A stretch of 64,000 nt of DNA from Oscillatoriaceae cyanobacterium Prado104 (GCA_025454405.1 JALOON010000040.1:47734-111733), one strand, 5' to 3'; positions 34,888 to 43,953 are shown, numbered from the stretch's first letter. Notes: a model not told the origin generated them from the sequence alone. A program made the numbers and translations.

Positions 34888-36195
34888 ATGCGAAGAATGA
34901 ATCAAAAAGAGTTTGACGCCATTTATCCAACAAGGCTAACGCCCAAACAGCACGAGGTACTCAAGCTGTTTTTGCAAGGGGAGTCAGAAGATGCGATCGC
35001 TAAATCCTGTGGCGTTAATAATTCATCAAGCGTCAGACATCATATTTCAAAAATCTGCAAATTATTTGGTTTGCAAAATGAACCGGGCGAACATTTCCGA
35101 CAGCGTGATGAATTAATCCCGCTATTTGCCAAGTATAAACCAGAATTAGTTAGCGATAAATCCAAAGAAAATTGTGGGATATTTCCTGACAATCCAGAAA
35201 GAGGTGAGTTTTACTATGTAGAGCGCGATTGCGAGCGTCAGTGTTATGATAAAATTTTAGAAAATGGAGCGCTCATTCGCATTAAAGCGCCTCAAAAAAT
35301 GGGCAAGACTTTACTGGTAGATCGAATTCTCGATCGCGCCTCGCAAGCTGGTTACAAAACAGCACTTCTCAGTTTTGAGGATGCTGACAGTGAAGTTTTG
35401 GGAGATTACCGGAAATTATTGCAGTGGTTGTGCGTTACTCTGAGCGACTTACTGGATATTGAAAATAAATTAAAGGAGTATTGGGATGACACTTTAGGTA
35501 TGAACCATAACGTCACTAAATATTTAGAAAAGTATTTGTTGAAAGATTTTTCTCAACCGTTGGTACTGGTATTAGAGAAAGTAGACATTGTTTTTGAACA
35601 AGCTAGTTTTAATATTGATTTTTGTCGTTTATTGCGATCGTGGAATGATGCAGCTAAAAGAAACGATCGTCGCGCTGCAATCTGGAAAAAAATCAGGTTA
35701 ATTGTTGTTCACGCTACAGAAGTTTACAGTTCTCTTGATATCAATTCATCTCCTTTAGCTGGTGTTGGGTTGACTGTACCTTTGCCAGATTTTACCCTGG
35801 AGGAAGTGCAGCAGTTAGCACGGCGGTATCGACACCATTGGCTGACTGCTGACGAGATGAAACAACTCGCGGTAATGTTTGGTGGCTATCCTTATCTGGT
35901 GCAAACTGCTTTTGCTTACCTGCAAACGCCTCAATCTTCTCTGGCTAAGCTTTTGGAAATTTCACCGACTGAACAAAGTCCATTTATCAATCACTTGCGC
36001 GAACTTTTAGGTAAGCTTGAACTATGTCCCAAACTTGCTGAAGTTTATCTGGAAGTCGTGACTAAAAATCAACCTGCAAGGCTGGAAACTAATCAGATAT
36101 TTAAGTTGGAAAGTATGGGATTGGTGCGAGTGGAAAATAATGATTGTTTTCCCCGCTGCGATTTGTACCGTCAATATTTCTCGGTGCGTCTATGA
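34888..36195 (+). CDS. HTH-AAA_35 ATPase with degenerate Walker B
   Basis: The 435-residue protein starts with a LuxR/GerE-like helix-turn-helix (LTPKQHEVLKLFLQGESEDA, then IAKSCGVNN and VRHHISKICKLFGL), followed by an AAA_35 (STAND-like) ATPase. Walker A is APQKMGKTLLVD near residue 137; the Walker B region reads LVLVLEKVD, so the usual Asp-Glu is Glu-Lys and hydrolysis is probably impaired. GGYPYLVQTAFAYL is the typical sensor-like motif. Its stop overlaps the start of the next gene by four bases (ATGA), so the two are translationally coupled. A plausible role is a sensor-adaptor of an NTPase complex; function is not established. Confidence 0.82.
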   Translation: MRRMNQKEFDAIYPTRLTPKQHEVLKLFLQGESEDAIAKSCGVNNSSSVRHHISKICKLFGLQNEPGEHFRQRDELIPLFAKYKPELVSDKSKENCGIFPDNPERGEFYYVERDCERQCYDKILENGALIRIKAPQKMGKTLLVDRILDRASQAGYKTALLSFEDADSEVLGDYRKLLQWLCVTLSDLLDIENKLKEYWDDTLGMNHNVTKYLEKYLLKDFSQPLVLVLEKVDIVFEQASFNIDFCRLLRSWNDAAKRNDRRAAIWKKIRLIVVHATEVYSSLDINSSPLAGVGLTVPLPDFTLEEVQQLARRYRHHWLTADEMKQLAVMFGGYPYLVQTAFAYLQTPQSSLAKLLEISPTEQSPFINHLRELLGKLELCPKLAEVYLEVVTKNQPARLETNQIFKLESMGLVRVENNDCFPRCDLYRQYFSVRL

Positions 36196-39100
36196 CTTTT
36201 CAATATATAGCTGAATCCACTCTCCCAGCAGACACCCAAACTTATGTCACCCGAGAAGCTGACAGCCAGCTTTATCAAGCGTTGCTGGAAGGTAAACTTT
36301 GTTATGTTTTCAATTGTCGCAAAATCGGTAAGTCTAGCTTAGCACTGCAAACGATCGAGCGACTGCGAAAAAAAGGCGTTCGATCGGTTTTTATCGATCT
36401 GTCTGGTGACGAGACGAAGTTAGAGCATCCCGAACAGTGGTATGCTAATATACTTGATACTTTGGCTTATGAATTAGAGCTTGATGTCGATTTAAAAAGC
36501 TGGTGGCAGGAACGCAATTGGCTGTCTCCCTTGCGCCGACTTCAAAAGTTTATTGAATCGGTGATGCTGTCGCAGATTGCGGAAAAAATAGTGATTTTTA
36601 TTGATGAAATCGATAGCGTTCTCAGTTTAAATTTTTCAGCAGATGACCTATTTGCTTTTATCAGAAGTTGTTACAATCGCCGCACCCAAAATGCAGCATA
36701 CGATCGCATTACATTTTGCCTGTTGGGCGTGGCAACACCTTCAGATTTGATTCAAGATAAAAAGCGCACGCCGTTTAATATCGGTCAAGCGATCGAATTA
36801 AAAGGTTTTACTAAGGAACAAGCTGCACCTTTAGCGAAAGGTTTAGAAGGAAAAGTAGATCGTCCGATTCAGGTTTTAAATGAGATTGTAGACTGGACGG
36901 GCGGACAACCTTTTTTGACTCAAAAACTTTGTAAGATTGTCCAAGAAAGAGCAGAAAACAGCAATCCCGATATTGGCGAACTGGTGCAAGCTTACATTAT
37001 TAATAATTGGGAAGCTAACGACAATCCCGAACACCTCGGAACAATTCGCGATCGCATCCTCAGCAACCAACAGCGGATCGGTCAACTCCTCGGCATTTAT
37101 CAACAAATCCTCGCATCTCCTCAAAAACAAATCGCTGCCGATAACAGTCCCGACCAAATGGAGTTAAAGTTATCGGGATTAGTTGTTAAAAAAATCGGTC
37201 AACTGCAAGTTTACAATCGTATTTATCGAGAAATATTTAACCTCGATTGGGTACGCCAAGAATTAGCGAAACTCCGTCCGTACCAGGAAAATTTCGCCGC
37301 TTGGATTTCCTCAAATCGTCAAGATACTTCCCGACTGTTGCGGGGCCAAGGGTTGGATGATGCGTTGCAGTGGAAAGTGGGGAAACGTTTAAGCGATGAG
37401 GATAATGATTTTTTAGATGCCAGTCAAGATGATGAACGTCGAGAACTAAGGACATATAATAAATTATTAAAAAAAGTTCGCACACAAGTCAGGGAAGTTA
37501 TTAAAGTTGAAGAAGCTGGACGCAATGCCTTAGAGCTTTTTCAGTCGGAGGGAAAGCAAATAGAAGCCTTGCAAGCAGCTATCGAAGCAGGAGAAGATTT
37601 AAAGAAGTGGATACCGGATAATCCCCCACTTTCGGAATATCCCGTTGTCAACTCTCTCTTAGTTTTGCAGATAATTCTTGCTAAAATCCGCGAACGCTGT
37701 CAGTTGGTCGGACATAATAACTCGGTAAATAGTGTCAGTTTTAGCCCAAAAGGAGATGCGATAGCTACTGCTTCAGATGACAAAACCGCAAAATTGTGGG
37801 ACTTGCAAGGCAACTGCTTGGTGACTTTCACCGGACATGATTACTCGGTAAATAGTGTCAGTTTTAGCCCCACAAGAGATGCGATAGCTACTGCTTCAGA
37901 TGACAAAACCGCAAAATTGTGGGACTTGCAAGCCAACTGCTTGGTAACATTTACTGGACATAATGACTCAGCAATAAGTGCCAGTTTTAACCCTAAAGTA
38001 GATGCGATCGCTACTGCCTCAATTGACAAAACTGCCAAATTATGGGACTTGCAAGCCAACTGCTTGGTAACATTTACCGGACATAATTACTCGGTAAGAA
38101 ATGTCAGTTTTAGCCCAAAAGGAGACACACTCGCCACGGCCTCACATGACGATACAGCAAAAGTGTGGAATCTGCAGGGTAAGTGCTTAGCAACATTTAC
38201 CGGACATCATGACTCGGTAAGAAGTGTCAGTTTTAGCCCCAAAGGTAATTATATCGCTACTGCTTCATTTGACAAAACCGCAAAATTGTGGGACTTGCAG
38301 GGCAACTGCTTAGTAACATTTACCGGACATAATTACTTGGTAAATAGTGTCAGTTTTAGCCCGACAGGAAATGCGATCGCTACTGCCTCATCTGACGGCA
38401 CTGGCAAATTGTGGGACTTACAGGGTAACTGCTTGGCGACTTTCACCGGACATCATGACTCGGTAAATAGTGTCAGTTTTAGCCCCACAGAAGAGAGGAT
38501 CGCCACTGCCTCAGATGACAAAACTGTCAAATTGTGGGACTTGCAGGGCAACTACTTGAAAACTTTCACCACGCATAATAACGTGAAAGTATGGAGTGTC
38601 AGTTTTAGCCCGACTGAAAATGCGATCGTCACTACCTCATCTGATGAAACCGCTGAATTGTGGGACTTGCAAGGTAACTGTTTGGTAACATTTACCGGCC
38701 ATAATGACTTGATATTGAGCGTCGGCTTTAGCCCGAAAGAAGATGCGATCGCTACTGCTTCATGTGACGAAACCGCCAAATTGTGGGACTTACAAGGCAA
38801 GTGCTTGGTAACATTCACCGGACATAATGACCCAGTAAATAATGTCAGTTTTAACCCGAAAGGAGATGCAATCGCTACTGCCTCATATGACAAAACTACT
38901 AAATTCTGGGACTTGCAGGGTAAGTGTTTGGTAACATTCACCGGACATCATGACTCAGTAAATAGTGTCAGTTTTAGCCCGAAAGGAGATAGAATCGCCA
39001 CTGGATCAGATGACAAAACTGCTAAATTGTGGGACTTGCAGGGTAACTGCTTGAAAACTTTTACCGGACATAAGGACTCGGTAACAAGTGTCAGTTTTAG

Positions 39101-39503
39101 CCCCACAGGAAAAGAGATCGCTACTGCCTCATCTGACAAAACCGCCAGATTGTGGGACTTGGATGGCAAATGCTTGGTAAAATTCACCGGACATGATGAC
39201 TGGGTAACAAGTGTCTGTTTTAGCCCGAATGGAGATACGATCGCCACTGCCTCATCTGACGGCACCGCCAAATTGTGGAACCTGCAGGGAAATTTATTAG
39301 CAGACTATCGCGGCTATAAAGGAAATTTGCTCAAAGGTGAAGCTGATTTTATCGAGTTAAAAAGTCCGATTTATAGTATTTGTTTTAGTCGTGACGGGAA
39401 GTTTTTAATAACAGGTTCCCAAGATGGAAAGGTGCAGTTTTGGCCGATCGAAAGTTTGGATGAGTTGTTGGCGAGGGCGAGAGAATGGCTTGGTGAGATT
39501 TAA
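36192..39503 (+). CDS. AAA_35 ATPase with 14 WD40 repeats
   Basis: The 1103-residue protein begins MTFQYIAESTLP at the coupled ATG (36192). Its ATPase has an intact Walker A (CRKIGKSSLA, about residues 51-60) and Walker B (IVIFIDEIDSVL), and GGQPFLTQKLCKIVQ as the following conserved motif. A linker of about 200 residues leads to 14 WD40 units from about residue 507, the first 13 being 41-42 residues long and nearly identical (consensus HxxSVNSVSFSPxGDAIATA, then SxDxTAKLWDLQGNCLVTFTG). Fourteen blades would make two seven-bladed propellers. Such architecture is used by STAND-type signal proteins to sense ligands; what it binds here is unknown. An upstream in-frame ATG (36144) overlaps the previous gene and is not used. 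Confidence 0.93.
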   Translation: MTFQYIAESTLPADTQTYVTREADSQLYQALLEGKLCYVFNCRKIGKSSLALQTIERLRKKGVRSVFIDLSGDETKLEHPEQWYANILDTLAYELELDVDLKSWWQERNWLSPLRRLQKFIESVMLSQIAEKIVIFIDEIDSVLSLNFSADDLFAFIRSCYNRRTQNAAYDRITFCLLGVATPSDLIQDKKRTPFNIGQAIELKGFTKEQAAPLAKGLEGKVDRPIQVLNEIVDWTGGQPFLTQKLCKIVQERAENSNPDIGELVQAYIINNWEANDNPEHLGTIRDRILSNQQRIGQLLGIYQQILASPQKQIAADNSPDQMELKLSGLVVKKIGQLQVYNRIYREIFNLDWVRQELAKLRPYQENFAAWISSNRQDTSRLLRGQGLDDALQWKVGKRLSDEDNDFLDASQDDERRELRTYNKLLKKVRTQVREVIKVEEAGRNALELFQSEGKQIEALQAAIEAGEDLKKWIPDNPPLSEYPVVNSLLVLQIILAKIRERCQLVGHNNSVNSVSFSPKGDAIATASDDKTAKLWDLQGNCLVTFTGHDYSVNSVSFSPTRDAIATASDDKTAKLWDLQANCLVTFTGHNDSAISASFNPKVDAIATASIDKTAKLWDLQANCLVTFTGHNYSVRNVSFSPKGDTLATASHDDTAKVWNLQGKCLATFTGHHDSVRSVSFSPKGNYIATASFDKTAKLWDLQGNCLVTFTGHNYLVNSVSFSPTGNAIATASSDGTGKLWDLQGNCLATFTGHHDSVNSVSFSPTEERIATASDDKTVKLWDLQGNYLKTFTTHNNVKVWSVSFSPTENAIVTTSSDETAELWDLQGNCLVTFTGHNDLILSVGFSPKEDAIATASCDETAKLWDLQGKCLVTFTGHNDPVNNVSFNPKGDAIATASYDKTTKFWDLQGKCLVTFTGHHDSVNSVSFSPKGDRIATGSDDKTAKLWDLQGNCLKTFTGHKDSVTSVSFSPTGKEIATASSDKTARLWDLDGKCLVKFTGHDDWVTSVCFSPNGDTIATASSDGTAKLWNLQGNLLADYRGYKGNLLKGEADFIELKSPIYSICFSRDGKFLITGSQDGKVQFWPIESLDELLARAREWLGEI
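37713..39314 (+). repeat. Thirteen near-identical 123-bp WD40 units
   Basis: The DNA that encodes the first 13 WD40 repeats is a tandem array with a 123-bp period (one unit 126 bp). Long stretches such as GTCAGTTTTAGCCC and GGACTTGCAGG recur in almost every unit. The units differ mostly at blade-surface codons. High nucleotide identity points to recent amplification or gene conversion and makes copy number unstable. Confidence 0.9.
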
Positions 39504-39617
39504 GATTTTTTAACCGCAGATGAATGCAGATGGGTCGATCGTTGAGCTTTTTCAAGCATTGCAATTATAATTTAACCATCCAACTCAAAGACTGCGCATA
39601 ATTTTACAAACATCTGT

Positions 39618-39914
39618 TTATTTTCGCACTTGCCATGCTTTAGGATCTCTGCGACTGTGAAAAATTGCTGTCACAATCACCCGACTAGACACAATCCGAT
39701 AGTAAACAGCATAGGGAAAGCGTCGCACCACACACCGTCTAACATCACGATAGACAACTGGATATGATTCTGGCATCTGGCAAATTCGATTTAACATATC
39801 GTCCACACAGTCCAAAAAATCGTCGCCAAGTCCTACCTGCTGACTTTCGTACCAACTATAGGCCTCATCGAGCTCTTCACGAACTTCTGGCCGAAATACT
39901 AGCACATAATTCAT
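39618..39914 (-). CDS. RelE/ParE family toxin
   Basis: The 98-residue protein (LVFRPEVREELDEAYSWYESQ, and later RRFPYAVYYRIVSSRVIVTAI, then FHSRRDPKAW) is a typical RelE/ParE fold: helical hairpin, then a beta-sheet ending in HSRRDP. The basic C-terminal Arg pair matches the active region of the ribonuclease or gyrase-targeting branch, but the target cannot be told. It overlaps its antitoxin gene by four bases (ATGA), as is usual. Start ATG complementary to 39912-39914. Confidence 0.88.
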   Translation of the reverse strand: MNYVLVFRPEVREELDEAYSWYESQQVGLGDDFLDCVDDMLNRICQMPESYPVVYRDVRRCVVRRFPYAVYYRIVSSRVIVTAIFHSRRDPKAWQVRK

Positions 39915-40135
39915 GAGCGTTTTTTAACCGAAGCTTTAATTTCTTCCCAGGTCATTACATCATCTGGATTAGCTTCGCTATCACTAATCCTACGATCGAG
40001 TTCCTGTTTTTGCACTTCTGTCAGATCGGGATAAGCTTGCTCTGCTGCGATGCTATCCCAAATTGCTTGTACAAGCCGAATTCGATCTTCAACGCTGAGA
40101 GATGTAATTTGATTTAATGTGACAGCGATATCCAT
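39911..40135 (-). CDS. Addiction module antitoxin
   Basis: A 74-residue acidic protein with LNQITSLSVEDRIRLVQAIWDSI and a C-terminal MTWEEIKASVKKR, the recognisable pattern of the small addiction-module component family (PF09720-like) that pairs with RelE/ParE toxins. It precedes the toxin on the same strand with a 4-bp overlap, so the pair forms a toxin-antitoxin module. No separate DNA-binding domain is visible, as expected in this family. Start ATG complementary to 40133-40135. Confidence 0.85.
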   Translation of the reverse strand: MDIAVTLNQITSLSVEDRIRLVQAIWDSIAAEQAYPDLTEVQKQELDRRISDSEANPDDVMTWEEIKASVKKRS

Positions 40136-40348
40136 ACTAATTTACCTGGATGAAAAATTGGGCAATTGGTACATCTAAAATATAGCACACAGCGCAGCAA
40201 TTCTCCGATCGCACTTTTCAATATTTCTTTTAGTTCCCTTAAATTGAGAGTTATTTCAAACATTGCACCGACATCATATCTTTTTGAATTATGCAATTAT
40301 AACGTTACAACCGCAGTCCGGCTCTTAATTAATTCCCTGCCTCAAAGC

Positions 40349-40404
40349 AAAAGTCCTCTAAAAGAGGACTAATGATTTCTGCAGTCCTCTTCTAGAGGAC
40401 TTTC
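40349..40404. repeat. Double hairpin AGTCCTCTnnnAGAGGACT
   Basis: Two stem-loops, AGTCCTCT-AAA-AGAGGACT (40352-40370) and AGTCCTCT-TCT-AGAGGACT (40383-40401), form a nested palindrome. It is followed by a shorter GGGGTTTAAACCCC (40418-40431). Together they look like a repeat family or transcription stop region. Confidence 0.65.
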
Positions 40405-40487
40405 GCTATTAGCCAGGGGTTTAAACCCCTGGCGGTATTGTGGGTCAACCGATCGATTCTAATGGTCGATCGACCTCGATCGCCCCT

Positions 40488-40760
40488 TCAAACCGCTGTT
40501 AACTTCACCAACATATTCAACGCCTCCTTTGCCGATACTTGCAATTGCACCCCATCAAGATCGAATCGAGGGTCTTCAATTAAATCCGGGTCGCTGCAAT
40601 AAGCATCCACATCTGCAAATAACTTGTCTAAAATCTTAAATTCTCTCCCTATCTGGAGATTTTTGTCACCTTTAAACATTTTGATAAACCGCCGTTCAAA
40701 ATCATCAGCAGTAATCTTGTTGCCAACAAACTCTTCTAATAATTTAATGTACTTATCCAT
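40488..40760 (-). CDS. Colicin-immunity-like protein
   Basis: The 90-residue all-helical acidic protein (MDKYIKLLEEFVGNKITADD, then FERRFIKMFKGD, then LDKLFADVDAYCSDPDLI) matches the pattern of the bacterial self-protective colicin-like immunity family (as in colicin D immunity). That family protects cells from tRNA-cleaving toxins by blocking the active site. No cognate toxin gene is adjacent. Start ATG complementary to 40758-40760, with a GAGGTGG sequence upstream as a ribosome binding site. It ends the conflict cluster. Confidence 0.6.
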   Translation of the reverse strand: MDKYIKLLEEFVGNKITADDFERRFIKMFKGDKNLQIGREFKILDKLFADVDAYCSDPDLIEDPRFDLDGVQLQVSAKEALNMLVKLTAV

Positions 40761-40910
40761 ATTTATCCACCTCCAAAAACACCAAAATCGGCAGCGTGTT
40801 TGAATTTCTTCTGAATTTGGCGATCGGATATCGGAATTTTCATAAAATTGAATTTTATTGATATATAATTGAAAATATAGGGATTATTTTATATATCTAT
40901 TTTATTAGTA

Positions 40911-40932
40911 AGGCGCGCAGCGCGCACCTTAC
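40911..40932. repeat. GGCGCGCAGCGCGCACC palindrome
   Basis: Copy of the GTGCGC-type intergenic family with an altered core (AAGGCGCGCAGCGCGCACCTT), adjacent to the end of the L,D-transpeptidase gene. Confidence 0.65.
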
Positions 40933-40943
40933 CGCCATTGCAA

Positions 40944-41453
40944 TTAAATCTGAGATTTGTGTACCACTACTGGCGTGCCCACTGAGGCCCAATTAAACAG
41001 CCATTTAGCGTGATCTACAGCTACATTTGTACAGCCGTGAGTGACGGGATTGCCAAACAAATTGTGCCAGTACGCGCCGTGAATTGCCATCCCTCCGTCG
41101 TAATACATCGTATAGGGAACGTCCGGCACGTCGTAGTCCTCCCCAGTCATCCTCGTAACGCGGTGTTTTGTTTGAATGGCAAAGGTTCCCGTGCGCGTAG
41201 GAGTCGATGGTTTGCCACTGGAAATAGTTACCGCATAAACGGGTTGATTTCCTTCCCAAGCTATCAATCTTTGTCTCGATAGATCGATTTCAATCCAGCG
41301 CTGGCTGGATTGCTGCAACTGCATGATTCTGTAAGCAATTTTGTTGTGCTGCGGGCCGGCTAGTGCAGTTGTTGAACTTCCAAAAAATGCAGCAAAAGCA
41401 AGAGTGCATCCAGCACATAAAGTTGCAGCGCGGCGCAAGTAAGTTGAGTTCAT
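40944..41453 (-). CDS. L,D-transpeptidase (YkuD), exported
   Basis: A signal peptide (AAATLCAGCTLAFAAFFGS type, residues about 8-30, ending near Ala-Leu-Ala-Gly) precedes a YkuD catalytic domain. The catalytic Cys is in THGCTNV (about residue 141) and the His in AIHGAYWHN (about residue 124). The domain cross-links peptidoglycan stem peptides in 3-3 fashion or anchors proteins; the reaction here is inferred. Length 169 residues is short for the family but complete at both motifs. The start ATG is complementary to 41451-41453. Confidence 0.9.
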   Translation of the reverse strand: MNSTYLRRAATLCAGCTLAFAAFFGSSTTALAGPQHNKIAYRIMQLQQSSQRWIEIDLSRQRLIAWEGNQPVYAVTISSGKPSTPTRTGTFAIQTKHRVTRMTGEDYDVPDVPYTMYYDGGMAIHGAYWHNLFGNPVTHGCTNVAVDHAKWLFNWASVGTPVVVHKSQI

Positions 41454-41629
41454 AATGTTTTTGATTCCTCACACGAGACGATTTTAGATTTTAGATTTTA
41501 GATGTTAGATTTGAAACAGCGAGTTGGTTGATTCTACTATTTTAGATTATAGATTTGAAACAGGAAGTAGAGCTTAATAAGTTGTTAACTTTTGAGCGGG
41601 GTACGGGAAACTGTACCAACTTATCGATC

Positions 41630-41648
41630 GCGAGCGGGACGCTCGCAC
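41630..41648. repeat. GCGAGCGGGACGCTCGCAC palindrome copy
   Basis: One copy of the GCGAGC family with a GGGAC core, next to tandem AACTATC heptamers (41652-41683) and just downstream of the aldolase gene. Confidence 0.7.
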
Positions 41649-41685
41649 TGTCAACTATCAACTATCAACTATCAACTATCAACTT

Positions 41686-42321
41686 TTACGTTGTTAGCTT
41701 TCTATCGAGCGATCGGGCAATTTGAGAAATTGCTTCCCAATCTCGATTTTCTACTAAGTGTTTGGGAAATAAATCGCCTGCCAAACCAACTCCGATCGCC
41801 CCAGCGTCAATAAATAGTTTGGCATTGTCCAGAGTGACCCCGCCAGTGGGAATTAAAGGGATGTGACCCAAAGGTCCTTGCAAGCTTTTGATGTAAGCAG
41901 CGCCTCCCAAACCGGATATCGGAAACACTTTAACGCAGGTAGCGCCTGCTTGCCAAGCCGTCACAATTTCCGTAGGAGTAAAAGCACCGGGGACGATCGC
42001 CACTTTAGCATCAATTGCTGTTTCAATCATGTTTACATCCGTGTGGGGAGCAAACAGGAATTGAGTTCCACAATCTATTGCTTTATGCAACTGTTCTAAG
42101 TTTAACAAAGTACCCGTACCAATACTAAAAGTAGGCAATTCGCAGCGGAGTTCGGCAATTAATTCAGCGGCTCGATCGGTGTTCCAAGTGATTTCAATTA
42201 ACTGGATTCCGCCTGCTGCTACCGCTTTTGCCATCTGTCGGGCGAGTTCTTTTTCGGAGGAACGGATGACTGCGATCGCCCGATGTTTTTTTAGCAGCGT
42301 CAGCCAAGATTGATGATTCAT
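41686..42321 (-). CDS. eda: KDPG/KHG aldolase
   Basis: The 211-residue TIM barrel catalyses cleavage of 2-keto-3-deoxy-6-phosphogluconate (Entner-Doudoroff) and 4-hydroxy-2-oxoglutarate. The Schiff-base Lys is in CVKVFPISGLGG (about residue 130), the catalytic Glu in LIEITWNT (about residue 41) and the phosphate site in PTGGVT. The conserved FSIGTGTLL is present. The frame extends 12 codons upstream to 42357, but the family start fits the ATG complementary to 42319-42321 (MNHQSWLTLL). The gene is alone on its strand. Confidence 0.92.
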   Translation of the reverse strand: MNHQSWLTLLKKHRAIAVIRSSEKELARQMAKAVAAGGIQLIEITWNTDRAAELIAELRCELPTFSIGTGTLLNLEQLHKAIDCGTQFLFAPHTDVNMIETAIDAKVAIVPGAFTPTEIVTAWQAGATCVKVFPISGLGGAAYIKSLQGPLGHIPLIPTGGVTLDNAKLFIDAGAIGVGLAGDLFPKHLVENRDWEAISQIARSLDRKLTT

Positions 42322-42357
42322 AGCATTGGAGATTTGAGATTTGTGTTGGGCAGCCAA

Positions 42358-42971
42358 AATTGGGAACTCGTATTATTATGTCTTCCATATAATTTTAGCT
42401 TAATCGGCCATCAGCCCCACACTGTATTTTACCAAATCTACTTTACAAACATTACAAGCCGTCATTAAATAGAGGACTTTAGCCCTCACTACAAACTAAT
42501 TACAAGATTGGGCGAAGTACGATCTAAGTATATTCGATCGTCCGCCCTTTGCAGCATCTCCGGTAGGATGCGTGAGAAACAAAAACCTTTGAGTTGATGC
42601 AAAAACTTCGACTGACGCACCTTACTTTGCGTCCGAATAGATAGGCGCGCTATCATATAGCAAGTCTAAATGAGTTGTGTAAATACAAGAAAAGTGGTAA
42701 GCTAAAATTTAGCGCAGATAAATCATTAGTCGATCGCGATATCTACTGTCGCTCGATCGCCCTTGTCTGATAACTGGCATTGACGCAGAACTGTGCTATA
42801 TTTTATTTGGGACATGGTTTTGCGCGAACATTAGATAGTCGCAATCGTTGATATTTTTTTGATAAACCGCAGAGGGCGCAGAGGGCGCGGAGGGAGAGAG
42901 GAAACAGAGAGAGTTTTTGTTCGTAGTGAGGGCTGAAGCCCTCTCTGTCAAATCAGGTGAATTAACTTTGC
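42358..42971. other. Spacer without genes
   Basis: About 600 bp with no coding sequence recognised. It contains a degenerate copy of the GGACTTTAGCCCTCACTAC repeat (42468-42492), a small palindrome GCTAAAATTTAGC (42702-42714), a HIP1-rich stretch and a purine-rich GCAGAGGGCGCAGAGGGCGC repeat (42866-42895). Promoter and terminator cannot be assigned. Confidence 0.5.
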
Positions 42972-43463
42972 TCAAACAATCTCAAAGCTTAAATTGCAGT
43001 TTTTCACAAAATCAAAGGTAAAATGGTCAACTGCATTAGTATCGCTCAACTCAAGATTGTAAAAATCAACAAAATCTGCATCAAAATAAGGTCCGGTGTG
43101 CCAAGTTCCCACCTCTAACTTAATAAAGCAATTGCCCGGAATCCGAAATGCAGCTAGATGCTCTAAACTGGGTTCATCGCCATCCGAAGGAGGCGCAACT
43201 GCTATCAGCCAATCTTTGCCTTCCAAAGAACCCAAACACTGCGTGCATTGAATGTGTCGCGTAATTTTGCCAAACTTGCGACTCTTCTTCTCCAGCCGCA
43301 TAATGTAAAATCTAGGAATGCCATTTGCCAAATTTAACTGAGCATCACCGGCATCAAAAGACTTGCCGTCTGCACTGGCAAAAATAACTTGACCGTAACT
43401 CCGAAAATTCTCAGGTGTCACTCCTTGGGCAAACAACTGCTGAGTTAAAATTGATTCGCTCAT
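42972..43463 (-). CDS. Ureidoglycolate lyase family protein
   Basis: The 163-residue cupin-like protein (GVTPENFRSYGQVI at the start; HLAAFRIPGNCFIKLEVGTWH and GPYFDADFVDFYNLE later) resembles ureidoglycolate lyases (AllA-like), which convert ureidoglycolate to glyoxylate and urea in purine catabolism. The GTWHTGP stretch is the conserved motif region. No other allantoin-degradation genes lie nearby, so the role is inferred from family. The start ATG is complementary to 43461-43463; it is not in an operon. Confidence 0.85.
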   Translation of the reverse strand: MSESILTQQLFAQGVTPENFRSYGQVIFASADGKSFDAGDAQLNLANGIPRFYIMRLEKKSRKFGKITRHIQCTQCLGSLEGKDWLIAVAPPSDGDEPSLEHLAAFRIPGNCFIKLEVGTWHTGPYFDADFVDFYNLELSDTNAVDHFTFDFVKNCNLSFEIV

Positions 43464-43524
43464 AAATCCTAAAATCCTGAGTTTTCTCGATCGCCAATAT
43501 TCTAATATAGTAGACTTATACTAA

Positions 43525-43670
43525 TTTAAGGCGATCGCCCGTAATTCAAAAAGTACGATGCCCGCAATTTAAGCAAGTACGATCGCCCGTAATTCAAAAA
43601 GTACGATGCCCGCAATTTAAGCAAGTACGATCGCCTGCAATCTAGAAAAGTGCGATCGCCCGCCACTTCT
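43525..43670. repeat. AAGTACGAT HIP1-like tandem repeats
   Basis: Units resembling AAGTACGAT(C)GCCCG(T/C)AATT recur five times with alternating linkers (CAAAAAG, TAAGCAAG), many carrying a GCGATCGC-type core. The tandem is of imperfect 26-33-bp period. It lies between the ureidoglycolate lyase gene and the exoprotein gene. Confidence 0.75.
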
Positions 43671-43953
43671 ATTTAATTCAAAATCAGAGTTGACAGCTTG
43701 ACTCCCACCCCGCCCAAAAAACCTTGAATTTTTCCTATCAGATTGCAAGACTGATGTTGGAAAAGCAAAGAAAAAGAGTGTTTTGTTCCAGCGTCACATT
43801 CCTGACCTTGACAATTTTTCATTCCTACAATATTGTATTAAATCCGGTTGGGGATCGCCTCAGAAGAGAGAGATGAATAATTCCGATGCGATCGGCAAGC
43901 CCTAGCTTAAACTATCGACGATCGACGATCGACTCTAGCTGCTTCTTTCAAAA

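Noticed and set aside
37713..39314. Regular 123-bp repeats as a possible CRISPR or satellite array
   Set aside because: The period and reading frame match WD40 units of one long protein, and there are no constant repeats with variable spacers.
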